A stretch of 16,957 nt of DNA from CAZKGE01 sp964541695 (GCA_964541695.1 CAZIRB010000044.1:1-16957); one strand, 5' to 3'. Counted from the stretch's first letter, positions 1 through 9,586 are shown. The notes: a model not told the origin generated them from the letters alone. Program-made: numbers and translations.

Positions 1-186
1 ATCGTGTCGCTGTCCGCCGGCCGCGATTTTGCCGGCTCGGACCGCAGCTACGACGTCGGCCTCGTCGCGGAGTTTGCCACGCGCGAGGACCTAGCCGCCT
101 ACATCGACCATCCCGAGCACCAGCCCGTCAGGGAGTTTATGCGCGCGCACCGCACGGCCTCCGTTGCCGTGGATTTCGAGGTCTAG
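1..186 (+). CDS. Dabb (stress-responsive A/B barrel) domain protein, 3' end only
   Basis: The reading frame is open from the first base of the window to a TAG at 184-186, so the gene starts upstream and only the last 61 residues are here. The end resembles the C-terminal half of the small Dabb family: a YDVGLVAEF strand, a helix with the typical AYIDHPEHQPVREF stretch, and a closing VDFEV strand. Dabb proteins are about 100-residue dimeric alpha/beta barrels of mostly unknown role; some are stress-induced and a few are enzymes. The stop lies one base before the uvrB start, so the two genes are very probably co-transcribed and translationally coupled. Whether this gene shares in DNA repair cannot be told from the sequence. 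The GTG at base 4 could be read as a start but has no visible ribosome site and would give a shortened domain. Confidence 0.75.
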   Translation: MVSLSAGRDFAGSDRSYDVGLVAEFATREDLAAYIDHPEHQPVREFMRAHRTASVAVDFEV

Positions 187-187
187 C

Positions 188-2212
188 ATGAACGAGTTTC
201 GCGTGGTCTCCGATTACGTCGAGAAGGGCGACCAGCCGCAGGCGATCGAGGAGCTGGCGCGCGGCGTTTTGCGCGGCGATAAGATGCAGGTGCTGCTCGG
301 CGTGACCGGCTCCGGCAAGACGTTCACGATGGCCAAGGTCATCGAGCGCGTGCAGAAGCCCACGCTCGTCGTGGCGCACAATAAGACGCTCGCGGCGCAG
401 CTCTGCGCGGAGTTTCGGGAGTTCTTCCCGGACAGCGCGGTCGAGTACTTCGTCAGCTACTACGACTATTACCAGCCCGAAGCCTATATCCCCGCGAGCG
501 ACACGTACATCGAAAAAACCGTCGACATCAACGACGAGATCGACCGCCTGCGCTACAGCGCGACGAGCTCGCTCAACGAGCGGCGCGACGTGATCATCGT
601 GGCGTCGGTGTCGTGCATCTACGCGCTCGGCGACCCCGTCGAGTACATGCGCATGTCCGTTTCACTGCGCAAAGGCATGGAGGTCTCGCGCGACGAGATC
701 GTCAAAAAGCTCGTCGACATCCAGTTCCAGCGCAACGACTTCGATTTATCGCGCGGCACGTTCCGCGCGCGCGGCGACGTGCTGGATATCTTCCCCGTGC
801 ATTACGCCGACCGCGCCGTGCGCGTGCAGTTTTTCGGCGACGAGATCGAGCGCATCACGGAGGTGCACGCCGTGACCGGCGAGGTGCTCGCCGAGCGTGC
901 GCACATCGCGATATTTCCCGCGTCGCACTACGCCACGAGCCGCGAACGGCTCGACGCCGCGATGGACGAGATCATTTCGGATATGGAACAGCGCAGGGAC
1001 GAGTTTACGAATCAGGGCAAGCTGATCGAGGCGCAGCGCATCGAGCAGCGCACGCGCTACGACCTTGAGATGATGCAGGAGATCGGCTACTGCAACGGCA
1101 TCGAGAATTACAGCCGCTATTTCGACGGCCGAAAGCCCGGAGAGCCGCCGTTTACGCTGATCGACTACTTCCCGAAGGATTTCCTCCTGATCGTCGACGA
1201 GTCGCACGCGACCATCCCGCAGATCGGCGCCATGTACCGGGGCGACCTTGCGCGCAAGACCGCGCTCGTCGAGTACGGCTTCCGCATCCCGTCGGCGTTC
1301 GACAACAGGCCGCTCAAGTTCCCGGAGTTTGAGGCGCGCATCCCGCAGTGGATCTGCGTGTCCGCCACGCCCGGCGAGTATGAGCTTGGCCGCGCGGACC
1401 ACGTTGCCGAGCAGATCATCCGTCCCACCGGCCTCGTTGATCCCGAGATCGAGGTCCATCCGGTCAAGGGGCAGATCGACGACCTGCTCTCCGAGATCCG
1501 GCTCCAGACCAAAAAGGGCTACCGCACGCTCGTCACCACGCTGACCAAGCGCATGGCGGAGAACCTGACCGAGTACCTCGACGGCATGGGCATAAAGGTG
1601 CGCTACATGCACTCCGACATCCAGACCATGGAGCGCATGGAGATCATACGCGACCTGCGGCTCGGCGACTTCGACGTGCTTGTTGGCATCAACCTTTTGC
1701 GCGAGGGGCTGGACCTGCCCGAGGTGGGCCTTGTCGCGATTCTCGATGCGGACAAGGAGGGCTTCCTCCGCTCCGCGACGAGCCTGATCCAGACCATCGG
1801 CCGCGCGGCGCGCAACGTCGAGGGCAAGGTTATCCTCTACGCCGACGAAATCACGCCCAGCATGCGGCGCGCCATGGACGAGACCGAGCGCCGCCGCAAA
1901 AAGCAGAAAGCCTACAACGAACAAAACGGCATCACGCCGCAGAGCGTCGTCAAGGCCGTGCGCGAGACGTTCGCCATCACGACCAAGGTCGACGACAGCG
2001 CCGAGGCCATGACCGCCGACGAGAAGGCCGCCCGCATCAAACTCCTCACCGAGCAGATGCGCGACTGCGCGCGCGCGCTCGAGTTCGAGCAGGCCGCGCG
2101 CCTTCGCGACGAGATTAAGAAGCTCTCCGGCGAGGAGGCGCTCGAGAAGGCCAAGGCCAAGCCCGGCACGATCGGCAGCCGCAAGCGCTCGCGCGGACGC
2201 ACGCGGAAGTAG
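188..2212 (+). CDS. uvrB: UvrABC excision nuclease subunit B (UvrB helicase-like damage verifier)
   Basis: UvrB takes damaged DNA from UvrA, checks the lesion and recruits UvrC for incision in nucleotide excision repair. The protein is 674 residues, the usual family length. Visible landmarks are Walker A GVTGSGKT (38-45), the tyrosine-rich beta-hairpin that clamps DNA (about 91-120, YYDYYQPEAY then IEKTVDINDEIDR), the DESH Walker B box (337-340), SATPGEYE (392-399), NLLREGLDLPE (502-512), the TIGRAARN helicase motif VI (536-543), and a C-terminal UVR domain that pairs with UvrC (about 616-648). I chose ATG 188 because MNEFRVVSDY matches the family N-terminus and GAGG at 178-181 is well placed; the in-frame ATG at 164 lies inside the preceding gene. 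It follows the Dabb gene by one base, so its promoter lies outside the window. The basic tail after residue 655 is ordinary for the family. Confidence 0.98.
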   Translation: MNEFRVVSDYVEKGDQPQAIEELARGVLRGDKMQVLLGVTGSGKTFTMAKVIERVQKPTLVVAHNKTLAAQLCAEFREFFPDSAVEYFVSYYDYYQPEAYIPASDTYIEKTVDINDEIDRLRYSATSSLNERRDVIIVASVSCIYALGDPVEYMRMSVSLRKGMEVSRDEIVKKLVDIQFQRNDFDLSRGTFRARGDVLDIFPVHYADRAVRVQFFGDEIERITEVHAVTGEVLAERAHIAIFPASHYATSRERLDAAMDEIISDMEQRRDEFTNQGKLIEAQRIEQRTRYDLEMMQEIGYCNGIENYSRYFDGRKPGEPPFTLIDYFPKDFLLIVDESHATIPQIGAMYRGDLARKTALVEYGFRIPSAFDNRPLKFPEFEARIPQWICVSATPGEYELGRADHVAEQIIRPTGLVDPEIEVHPVKGQIDDLLSEIRLQTKKGYRTLVTTLTKRMAENLTEYLDGMGIKVRYMHSDIQTMERMEIIRDLRLGDFDVLVGINLLREGLDLPEVGLVAILDADKEGFLRSATSLIQTIGRAARNVEGKVILYADEITPSMRRAMDETERRRKKQKAYNEQNGITPQSVVKAVRETFAITTKVDDSAEAMTADEKAARIKLLTEQMRDCARALEFEQAARLRDEIKKLSGEEALEKAKAKPGTIGSRKRSRGRTRK

Positions 2213-2301
2213 CGGGGAGCTGGGAATGGACCGCGGGGAGCGGGGAACGGATGCGGGAGAGCGGGCGGCAAGGCGAACGGTATAGCCGTTGGTTTGTCAG
2301 T

Positions 2302-2353
2302 TTTCTTTTTCCCACTTTTTCTTTTGCAAAAGAAAAAGCGGACAAAAAGAAAA
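2302..2353. repeat. Pyrimidine/purine palindromic repeat, copy 1
   Basis: A perfect 24-base palindrome occupies 2315-2338: arm CTTTTTCTTT, centre TGCA, arm AAAGAAAAAG. It is flanked by a second, outer pair of arms, TTTTCTTTTT at 2301-2310 and AAAAAGAAAA at 2344-2353. As RNA it would fold into a long A-U-rich hairpin 100 bases after the uvrB stop, so it may act as a transcription end for the uvrB unit. The same architecture, TTTCTTTTT then four bases then CTTTTTCTTT then a four-base palindrome then AAAGAAAAAG, recurs at 2537-2576, which argues for a dispersed repeat family and not a chance terminator. Confidence 0.75.
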
Positions 2354-2428
2354 TCAGGAATCAGACTCAAATTTGTCCCGCCGCTCCTTCAAAATGTAAA
2401 ATCCGTCGAACAATTTTCAAATTTTTTC

Positions 2429-2442
2429 CGAACATACGTTTG
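2429..2442. promoter_or_regulatory. LexA (DinR) SOS box upstream of uvrA
   Basis: CGAACATACGTTTG fits the Bacillus/Clostridia-type LexA box, CGAAC RNRY GTTY C, at every position but the last. It overlaps the -35 element (2439-2444) of the uvrA promoter, the ordinary place for a repressor to block RNA polymerase. Control of uvr genes by LexA is well established in Bacillus subtilis. Binding here is inferred. Confidence 0.7.
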
Positions 2443-2467
2443 CATTTAAAACCAAATATGATATAAT
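2439..2467 (+). promoter_or_regulatory. Sigma-70-type promoter of uvrA
   Basis: The -35 is TTTGCA (2439-2444, four of six consensus bases) and the -10 is a perfect TATAAT (2462-2467), separated by 17 bases. It sits 150 bases before the uvrA start, in an A/T-rich island within GC-rich DNA, and overlaps the LexA box. Transcription would begin near 2474. Confidence 0.7.
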
Positions 2468-2487
2468 GCGTCGGTACGGTCCGACGC
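2468..2487. promoter_or_regulatory. Inverted repeat at the uvrA transcription start
   Basis: GCGTCGG (2468-2474), a six-base spacer TACGGT, then CCGACGC (2481-2487), followed by TTTCTTTT. It starts directly after the -10, so transcripts from this promoter would carry at most part of the left arm. It could be an operator, or a short terminator that stops read-through from uvrB before the uvrA promoter region. Neither can be proved from sequence. Confidence 0.4.
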
Positions 2488-2536
2488 TTTCTTTTCGCCG
2501 TCCTTAACAGACCAAAAGGAAGCGCCGCCTCCCGAC

Positions 2537-2576
2537 TTTCTTTTTGCTTCTTTTTCTTTCTAGAAAGAAAAAGAAG
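2537..2576. repeat. Pyrimidine/purine palindromic repeat, copy 2
   Basis: A perfect 30-base palindrome (2547-2576) with centre CTAG at 2560-2563 and inner arms CTTTTTCTTT and AAAGAAAAAG. TTTCTTTTT lies four bases upstream at 2537-2545, exactly as in copy 1. It falls inside the predicted 5' untranslated leader of uvrA, 29 bases before the ribosome site, and would form a strong hairpin there. It is not followed by a T run on the plus strand, so termination is less likely than for copy 1. Confidence 0.75.
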
Positions 2577-2616
2577 ATCGTTTCCCCCAAAACAAATGCA
2601 ACACAAAGGAACCCAT

Positions 2617-5433
<2,817 letters not shown>

Positions 5434-5453
5434 GACGAAGGGAGGCGAACGGC

Positions 5454-6302
5454 TTGTATACGCGATGGCGGCTCTATATCCTGGCGGTGTTCGTCGCGCT
5501 GATCGCGGGGATCCTGCTCACCATCCATTTCCTCCGGCGCCACGGCGTGCGCATTAGCGCGCTGCAGTCCGCGCTGTTTGTCGTCGGCGCGGTGCTAACC
5601 GTCGAGTCGGTCATCATCTCGACGCTGAGCAATTTCAATCTCGGCGTGATCCTGCCCGCGTTCTTCGGTGTGCCGCTGATGGCGCTGGCCGTCTTTTTGC
5701 CGCACATGCAGCACGGCGTTCCCGCGCTGATCAAGTGGGTCCTCGTCGGCTGCTATGCGCTCGCGGGCCTGATATTCCTCGTGTGCGGCTCGCTTATGCT
5801 CTCCGCGCAGCACAATGGAAAGAACGTCTCCGCCGACGCGGTGATTGTGCTCGGCGCGGCCGTCCACGGCGACAGGGTGACGTGGGTGCTCGAAAACCGG
5901 CTCAATACCGCCATCGCGTTCCTTGCCGCAAACCCCTCCGCCGTCGCCGTCGTCTCCGGCGGACAGGGCGCGGAGGAGACCGTGACCGAGGCGTCCGCCA
6001 TGAAGAAATACATGGTCGCGCACGGCGTTCCCGAGTCGCGCGTGCTCCTCGAGGAGCACGCGACCAATACGCCCGAGAACTTTACGCTCTCCAAGCCCAT
6101 CATCGACGAAAAAGCCGGCCCAACCGCGCGCATCGCGTTCGTCACCACGGATTTCCACGTCTACCGCGCGTACCGCGTGGCCAAGAACCTCGGCATCCCC
6201 GCCGTCGGCATCCCCGCGCCCGATGTGTGGTACCTGCGGCTCAACAACTTCCTGCGCGAGTGCGTCGGCATCTGCGTGTACGCGCTGCGCGGGCAGCTGT
6301 AA
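5454..6302 (+). CDS. YdcF-like DUF218 membrane protein (SanA/YdcF family)
   Basis: A 282-residue protein with four predicted membrane helices in its N-terminal third (about 7-27, 37-57, 62-82, 93-117) and a DUF218 domain from about 127 to 275. Family motifs are visible: ADAVIVLGAAVHGD (127-140), VVSGGQGAEE (166-175), a TNTPENF segment (204-210) and TTDFHVYRAYRVAKNLGI (231-248). DUF218 proteins have a Rossmann-like fold and are tied to envelope functions such as vancomycin resistance (SanA) or cyclic-enterobacterial-antigen assembly (ElyC), but the reaction is not known for most members. The start is TTG, supported by AGGGAGG at 5439-5445, eight bases upstream. It lies 20 bases after uvrA and probably shares its SOS-type promoter. 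A direct link to repair is not shown. Confidence 0.88.
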   Translation: MYTRWRLYILAVFVALIAGILLTIHFLRRHGVRISALQSALFVVGAVLTVESVIISTLSNFNLGVILPAFFGVPLMALAVFLPHMQHGVPALIKWVLVGCYALAGLIFLVCGSLMLSAQHNGKNVSADAVIVLGAAVHGDRVTWVLENRLNTAIAFLAANPSAVAVVSGGQGAEETVTEASAMKKYMVAHGVPESRVLLEEHATNTPENFTLSKPIIDEKAGPTARIAFVTTDFHVYRAYRVAKNLGIPAVGIPAPDVWYLRLNNFLRECVGICVYALRGQL

Positions 6303-6452
6303 GGGGGATGGGGGCGGGGAACGTTCGAGGGCATCCCATGGTTCGAAGTGGTCGCACACGCCCTTTTGGACCTGCGCTCCCTTGTTCACTGGGCCTGCGC
6401 CTCGCTTGATCCGCCACAGGCGGCGCTCGGCTCCGGCCCTCTCGAGCACTCG

Positions 6453-6475
6453 CCAAAGGGCCGGAGGCCCTTTGG
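6453..6475. repeat. GC-rich hairpin repeat, copy A
   Basis: CCAAAGGGCC, loop GGA, GGCCCTTTGG: ten perfect base pairs. With its flanks (6451-6480) its reverse complement matches copy B over about 31 bases with two differences, so the two copies stand in inverted orientation about 70 bases apart. Confidence 0.8.
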
Positions 6476-6543
6476 AAACCCAAATAGCTTCACAAACCTC
6501 TTTTTTAACTAGTGCGCCGGAATGTGCGTCCTCTTGCGGGATT

Positions 6544-6566
6544 CCAAAGGGCCTTCGGCCCTTTGG
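6544..6566. repeat. GC-rich hairpin repeat, copy B
   Basis: CCAAAGGGCC, loop TTC, GGCCCTTTGG: identical stem to copy A, flanked by GGGATT on the left and CGGGG on the right. Copies A and B can each fold alone or pair with each other as one large stem, like the paired REP units of other bacteria. Confidence 0.8.
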
Positions 6567-6572
6567 CGGGGT

Positions 6573-6623
6573 GCAGGGGCAGAGCCCCTGCGTCGCGTCC
6601 CGTTGAGGGCGGCGCCCCCAACG
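6573..6623. repeat. Two tandem GC-rich hairpins following copy B
   Basis: The first is GCAGGGGC, loop AGA, GCCCCTGC (6573-6591). The second spans 6601-6623 with outer arms CGTTG/CAACG, one A-C mismatch, then GGGC/GCCC. Neither has a T tract, so they are not rho-independent terminators. Confidence 0.65.
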
Positions 6624-6663
6624 TTCCCCTACCGTACCCTTCCGTATTCTCCCACAACTCCGC

Positions 6664-6690
6664 CGCCCGCGCCGGGCGTTTTTTTATTTT
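6664..6690 (+). terminator. Rho-independent terminator
   Basis: Stem CGCCCG (6664-6669), loop CGC, CGGGCG (6673-6678), then TTTTTTTATTTT (6679-6690). It is a textbook plus-strand terminator. It lies 360 bases after the ydcF-like stop, so either the uvrA operon has a long hairpin-rich 3' end or a separate short RNA ends here. Confidence 0.8.
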
Positions 6691-6766
6691 GTGCGCCGCG
6701 TACACCCGAACCAAAACCCCCCGCGCTCCGTACTATGCAAAAGGAAGAAACGGGAGGTTGATCGTG

Positions 6767-7216
6767 ATGTTGCTGGCAATCGAACTGGTACCGAACCTTT
6801 CCACACCTTTTGCGCCGCACCACAAGTATGAGATGTATGTCAAGAAGGGCGACACGATCCTGGAGAAGACGCGCGGAGCGGACACGTTTGCGTTCAACGG
6901 CACGCTGCTGTTCGGGGAGCCGCTGACGGCGACGGGGCGGACCATCTGCCACAAGCCGTCGCCGGACCTGGCCGACATGCACGGCACGCCGGCGCGGCCG
7001 GTTGAAATTGAAGGCCAAACCGACTTTTCGGACCTGACGCTCTGGCTCGACACGAACGCGATCCTGGCGCAGGAGCTGCTGCAGCCGTATTACGCGCTCC
7101 GCGTATCGGCGGACGCGACAAAGCTGACGGTGCCGCTGCTGCTGTTAAAGATCCACTGGGAGGGGCAGGGCCTGTTCAAGATCTATCTCGACGGCCTGAA
7201 CCTGCGCAAACTGTAA
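6767..7216 (+). CDS. Hypothetical protein, 149 residues
   Basis: I do not recognise the family. The protein begins MLLAIELVPNLSTPF and looks soluble and cytoplasmic: there is no signal peptide, no clear membrane segment and one cysteine. It has alternating hydrophobic stretches suggestive of beta strands, a DLTLWLDTNAIL segment (89-100) and a leucine-rich TVPLLLLKIHW segment (121-131). GGGAGG at 6752-6757 marks the start region; ATG 6767 (nine bases away) and GTG 6764 (six bases away) are both possible and differ by one residue. Upstream in-frame codons back to 6512 belong to the hairpin region and do not look like protein. It stands between a plus-strand terminator and a convergent minus-strand operon, so it is probably transcribed alone. 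Confidence 0.75.
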   Translation: MLLAIELVPNLSTPFAPHHKYEMYVKKGDTILEKTRGADTFAFNGTLLFGEPLTATGRTICHKPSPDLADMHGTPARPVEIEGQTDFSDLTLWLDTNAILAQELLQPYYALRVSADATKLTVPLLLLKIHWEGQGLFKIYLDGLNLRKL

Positions 7217-7241
7217 GCGCGAGAAAGCACGCGCCAAAACG

Positions 7242-7308
7242 GCGGGCGCCCCATGCGTTTAGTCAACGCATGGGGCGCCCGTCTGTCGAAAAGCGGGAGG
7301 CGCTTTTC
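7242..7308. terminator. Bidirectional terminator pair between convergent genes
   Basis: The first hairpin has a perfect 16-base stem, GGGCGCCCCATGCGTT (7244-7259), loop TAGTC, and its complement (7265-7280), extendable by another C-G pair. On the minus strand it is followed by a short TTTT. The second is GAAAAGCG (7288-7295), loop GGAGG, CGCTTTTC (7301-7308), whose A/T part can serve as a terminator in either direction. They lie between the 149-residue gene (stop 7216) and the minus-strand transporter (stop 7314). Confidence 0.8.
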
Positions 7309-7313
7309 TACGC

Positions 7314-8453
7314 TTAGAAGAACAACCCGAACAGCTGCGCGCAGAGCGCGGCGTAGATCAGGCGAATGAAGCAGCCGACGATCGCGGCCCACATGATCTG
7401 GCCGTTCTTGAGATCGACGACGCCGCCCCAGACCGCGGGGATCTGGCCGAGCGGGACCTGGATCGGCCAGGAGGAGTTCGCCAGCACGAAGGAGCCGACC
7501 ACGAGCTTCTTGATCTCGGGGTTCTGCGCGATGGCAAACAGCGCGCCCTCGGCGACGTCCGCGGTGGCGGGCGAGAGCAGGCCCTTGAGGTTGTTCATGG
7601 CAAGCGTGCCGGCCGTGACGATCGTGTCGACGCCGGTGCTGCCCTGGATGCCGATGGCCTCGAGCCAGCCGCCGAGGCTGCCGGTGACGATCTGCCAGAT
7701 GCCGAAGTACTCGAGGATGCCGATCATCGCGAAGACTGCGCAGCCCGCGGGCAGGATGAACAGGAAGACGAGCTGGGCGCCTTCACGCGCGGAGCCGAAT
7801 ATCGTGTCCATGACGGACGTGTTCGGCGTAAAGCGCGGCAGCTCGGTGATTTTGGCCGCCTTGGTATCGCGCCAGAACAGCTTCAGCACGGCGGGGACGA
7901 TGATGATCGGGAGGAACAGGCCGACGATCATGACCGGGAACGGGTTGACGCCCGCCAGGGAGAGGGACATGATGCCGAGCACGATGATCGAGAACGAGCA
8001 GGGCGCGTTGCACATCGTCGCGATGGCGATCTTCTGCTCATCCTTCGTGCAGCCCGCCTTCATGACGACGGGGCCCGCGATGCGGCCCGCGGCGTTGACG
8101 TCGCCGAGGATGTTGTAGATGATGCCGACGGCGACGGCGGCGTTGATCTTGAGGTACTTCATGATGGGCAGGAAGAGACGCATCAGCGCGTCGGTCATGC
8201 CCAAGCGCTCCAGGATGCGGCCGGTCATGACGGACACGACGATGGCCGCGCCGAGCTTGGACGCGCCGAACAGATAGAACTCGAACATCTTATACGCTCT
8301 GGTGAACATCTGCGCGAACACGCCGGAGAACTCCTCGTGGAAGAAGAACACGCAGGCCAGAATGCCGATGAACACGGCCAGCCCTACCCATTCAATTGCG
8401 ACCCACTTTTTTCTCTGTTCCGCAGTTTCGACGACCGGTTTGTTGGTTTCCAT
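7314..8453 (-). CDS. Gate-domain (nucleoside recognition) membrane transporter
   Basis: A 379-residue polytopic membrane protein with about eight to ten hydrophobic segments, beginning with a helix at about 18-38 after a charged cytoplasmic N-terminus. It carries two Gate-type (nucleoside recognition) repeats: one around 104-134 with NILGDVNAAGRIAGPVVMKAG spanning about 114-134, and one around 285-345 with GLLSPATADVAEG followed by LANSSWPIQVPLGQIPAVW. Gate-domain proteins include nucleoside transporters, the spore maturation proteins SpmA/SpmB and related carriers of unknown cargo, so the substrate is not assigned. The start is ATG with AGAGGAGG five bases upstream on the minus strand. It lies 128 bases after a Nif3-like gene on the same strand and is probably co-transcribed with it. 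Confidence 0.85.
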   Translation of the reverse strand: METNKPVVETAEQRKKWVAIEWVGLAVFIGILACVFFFHEEFSGVFAQMFTRAYKMFEFYLFGASKLGAAIVVSVMTGRILERLGMTDALMRLFLPIMKYLKINAAVAVGIIYNILGDVNAAGRIAGPVVMKAGCTKDEQKIAIATMCNAPCSFSIIVLGIMSLSLAGVNPFPVMIVGLFLPIIIVPAVLKLFWRDTKAAKITELPRFTPNTSVMDTIFGSAREGAQLVFLFILPAGCAVFAMIGILEYFGIWQIVTGSLGGWLEAIGIQGSTGVDTIVTAGTLAMNNLKGLLSPATADVAEGALFAIAQNPEIKKLVVGSFVLANSSWPIQVPLGQIPAVWGGVVDLKNGQIMWAAIVGCFIRLIYAALCAQLFGLFF

Positions 8454-8490
8454 GTTACCTCCTCTAATTTCTGTTTGTTTATTTGAGACC

Positions 8491-8556
8491 GGATGGCCGG
8501 CGCCCGCCCATATCCCCCATATGGGCGCTCCGTCCGGCGGGAAGGTCCCGCCATCC
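8491..8556. other. Intercistronic hairpins between the Nif3-like gene and the transporter
   Basis: Two stems lie in the 128-base gap: CGCCCATAT (8505-8513), loop CCCCC, ATATGGGCG (8519-8527); and GGCGGGA (8536-8542), loop AGG, TCCCGCC (8546-8552). GGATGGC (8491-8497) and GCCATCC (8550-8556) could also pair around both. On the minus strand no T run follows, so partial termination or mRNA processing that lowers transporter expression is more likely than full termination. Confidence 0.55.
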
Positions 8557-8581
8557 GCGGCTCAGCGTTGGGTTTTGTCCG

Positions 8582-9586
8582 CTATTTCCTGTGCAGGAAT
8601 TCGCGGGCGATGTTGCCGGCGTAGTCGCGGATCTCCTGCGAGCCGATCTGGTCGAGCGGCACGCTGGTCATGCGCTCGCGGAATATCACGACCTCGACGT
8701 CGGGCAGGTGGTTCTTGAGCGCCTGCGCGAGCGGCACGCCGTTTTCGAATATCTCCATGGCGTGCGAGTTGCCGCAGACGAAGTTGAGTCCGAGCTCCTC
8801 GGCCTTGGCGATGAGCGCGTGGCCGGGGTATACGCGGCTGATCGTGGCCAGCAGCGTGTCGACGCCGGGGTTGTCCGCCACGAGCTTCTCAAGGTGCGCG
8901 GGCGTAAAGCCGCAGTGCGGGAACATGTGGATGACCTTCTTCATGGGCCGGTCCGGGCTGCCGACCAGGATCTTGGCGCGGGCGGCGACGCTCGTCTCCT
9001 CGATTTCGTCGCAGCCGCGTTGCTTGCGCTCCAGCTTGAGCATCCCCTCGTCGACCTCGACGTTCATCAGCTTGTCCAGCCGCGTGATCATGTCGCCGAC
9101 GGTCTTGATCTCGGGCAGCACGTCGCCGACGTAGACGATGTTGCCGGGGATGCCGTCGTAGCAGACGGTCGCAAAGAACGGCTTGTGGCCGTGCAGCCAC
9201 GGGATGCCCGGGTGCATGCCGTGGAACGCCTCGTGCAGCTCAAAGCAGGCGAGGTTATACGCGCCGAGGTAGTACTTGATCAAAACGCCGCCGGAGTTGG
9301 CCGAATCGGCGATCGGGTGGTGCGCGACGAGCGCGTTCACGCCCGTGGCGGCGGCCAATTCAATGGCGCTCTCGGTCATGGTCATCATGACGGCGATCTT
9401 TTTGACCTCCATCTCCGGGTCGCCCCAGATCAAGCCGGGCATCTCCACGACCGCCTTGCCCGGGATGTTCGAGGACTTGGTGACCACCCAGGGGTTCTTG
9501 CCTGCGGACCAGTCGCCGGGTGTTTTGACGCAGCGGCCGTTCGTCAGGTCGTCCAGTGCTGTCAATACGTCTTTGACTCGAGCCAT
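8582..9586 (-). CDS. Nif3-like dinuclear metal-centre protein (DUF34)
   Basis: A 334-residue soluble protein with the two halves of the Nif3 metal site. The N-terminal half has ALVAHHPI, with H89 and H90, and the C-terminal half ends in CGNSHAMEIFENG, with H275 and E278; these are the usual ligand positions. The family (NIF3/DUF34, PF01784) forms toroidal hexamers with two metals per subunit and is proposed to act as a metal chaperone or as a GTP cyclohydrolase-I-like enzyme (FolE2-type annotations are unreliable); its reaction is not settled. The middle is longer than the compact Nif3 proteins and has many extra histidines (H118, H122, H125, H132, H134). The start is ATG with GGAGAAGGAG upstream. 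It is the first gene of a two-gene unit with a Gate-domain transporter, which suggests a shared metabolite or metal, but this is inference. Confidence 0.82.
   Translation of the reverse strand: MARVKDVLTALDDLTNGRCVKTPGDWSAGKNPWVVTKSSNIPGKAVVEMPGLIWGDPEMEVKKIAVMMTMTESAIELAAATGVNALVAHHPIADSANSGGVLIKYYLGAYNLACFELHEAFHGMHPGIPWLHGHKPFFATVCYDGIPGNIVYVGDVLPEIKTVGDMITRLDKLMNVEVDEGMLKLERKQRGCDEIEETSVAARAKILVGSPDRPMKKVIHMFPHCGFTPAHLEKLVADNPGVDTLLATISRVYPGHALIAKAEELGLNFVCGNSHAMEIFENGVPLAQALKNHLPDVEVVIFRERMTSVPLDQIGSQEIRDYAGNIAREFLHRK

Larger units (their letters stand above)
6303..6663. other. Gene-free, hairpin-rich intergenic stretch
   Basis: No frame here has a ribosome site plus protein-like sequence. 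The stretch instead holds a row of hairpins: CCGCC/GGCGG at 6411-6423, two copies of a ten-base-pair hairpin at 6453-6475 and 6544-6566, GCAGGGGC/GCCCCTGC at 6573-6591, and a long one at 6601-6623. Between 6476 and 6543 is a short, A/T-richer segment. The whole resembles a composite intergenic repeat. Confidence 0.6.

Noticed and set aside
746..1924. Long minus-strand open frame opposite uvrB
   Set aside because: High GC content keeps the antisense frame open; the predicted protein is low-complexity and Ala/Arg/Leu/Val-rich, with no ribosome site. uvrB is certain.
6319..6328. Possible second LexA box (GAACGTTC)
   Set aside because: The half-sites lack the four-base spacer needed for the GAAC-N4-GTTC type box.
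6512..6766. N-terminal extension of the 149-residue protein
   Set aside because: The frame is open but runs through hairpins and a terminator, and the ribosome site lies at 6752-6757.
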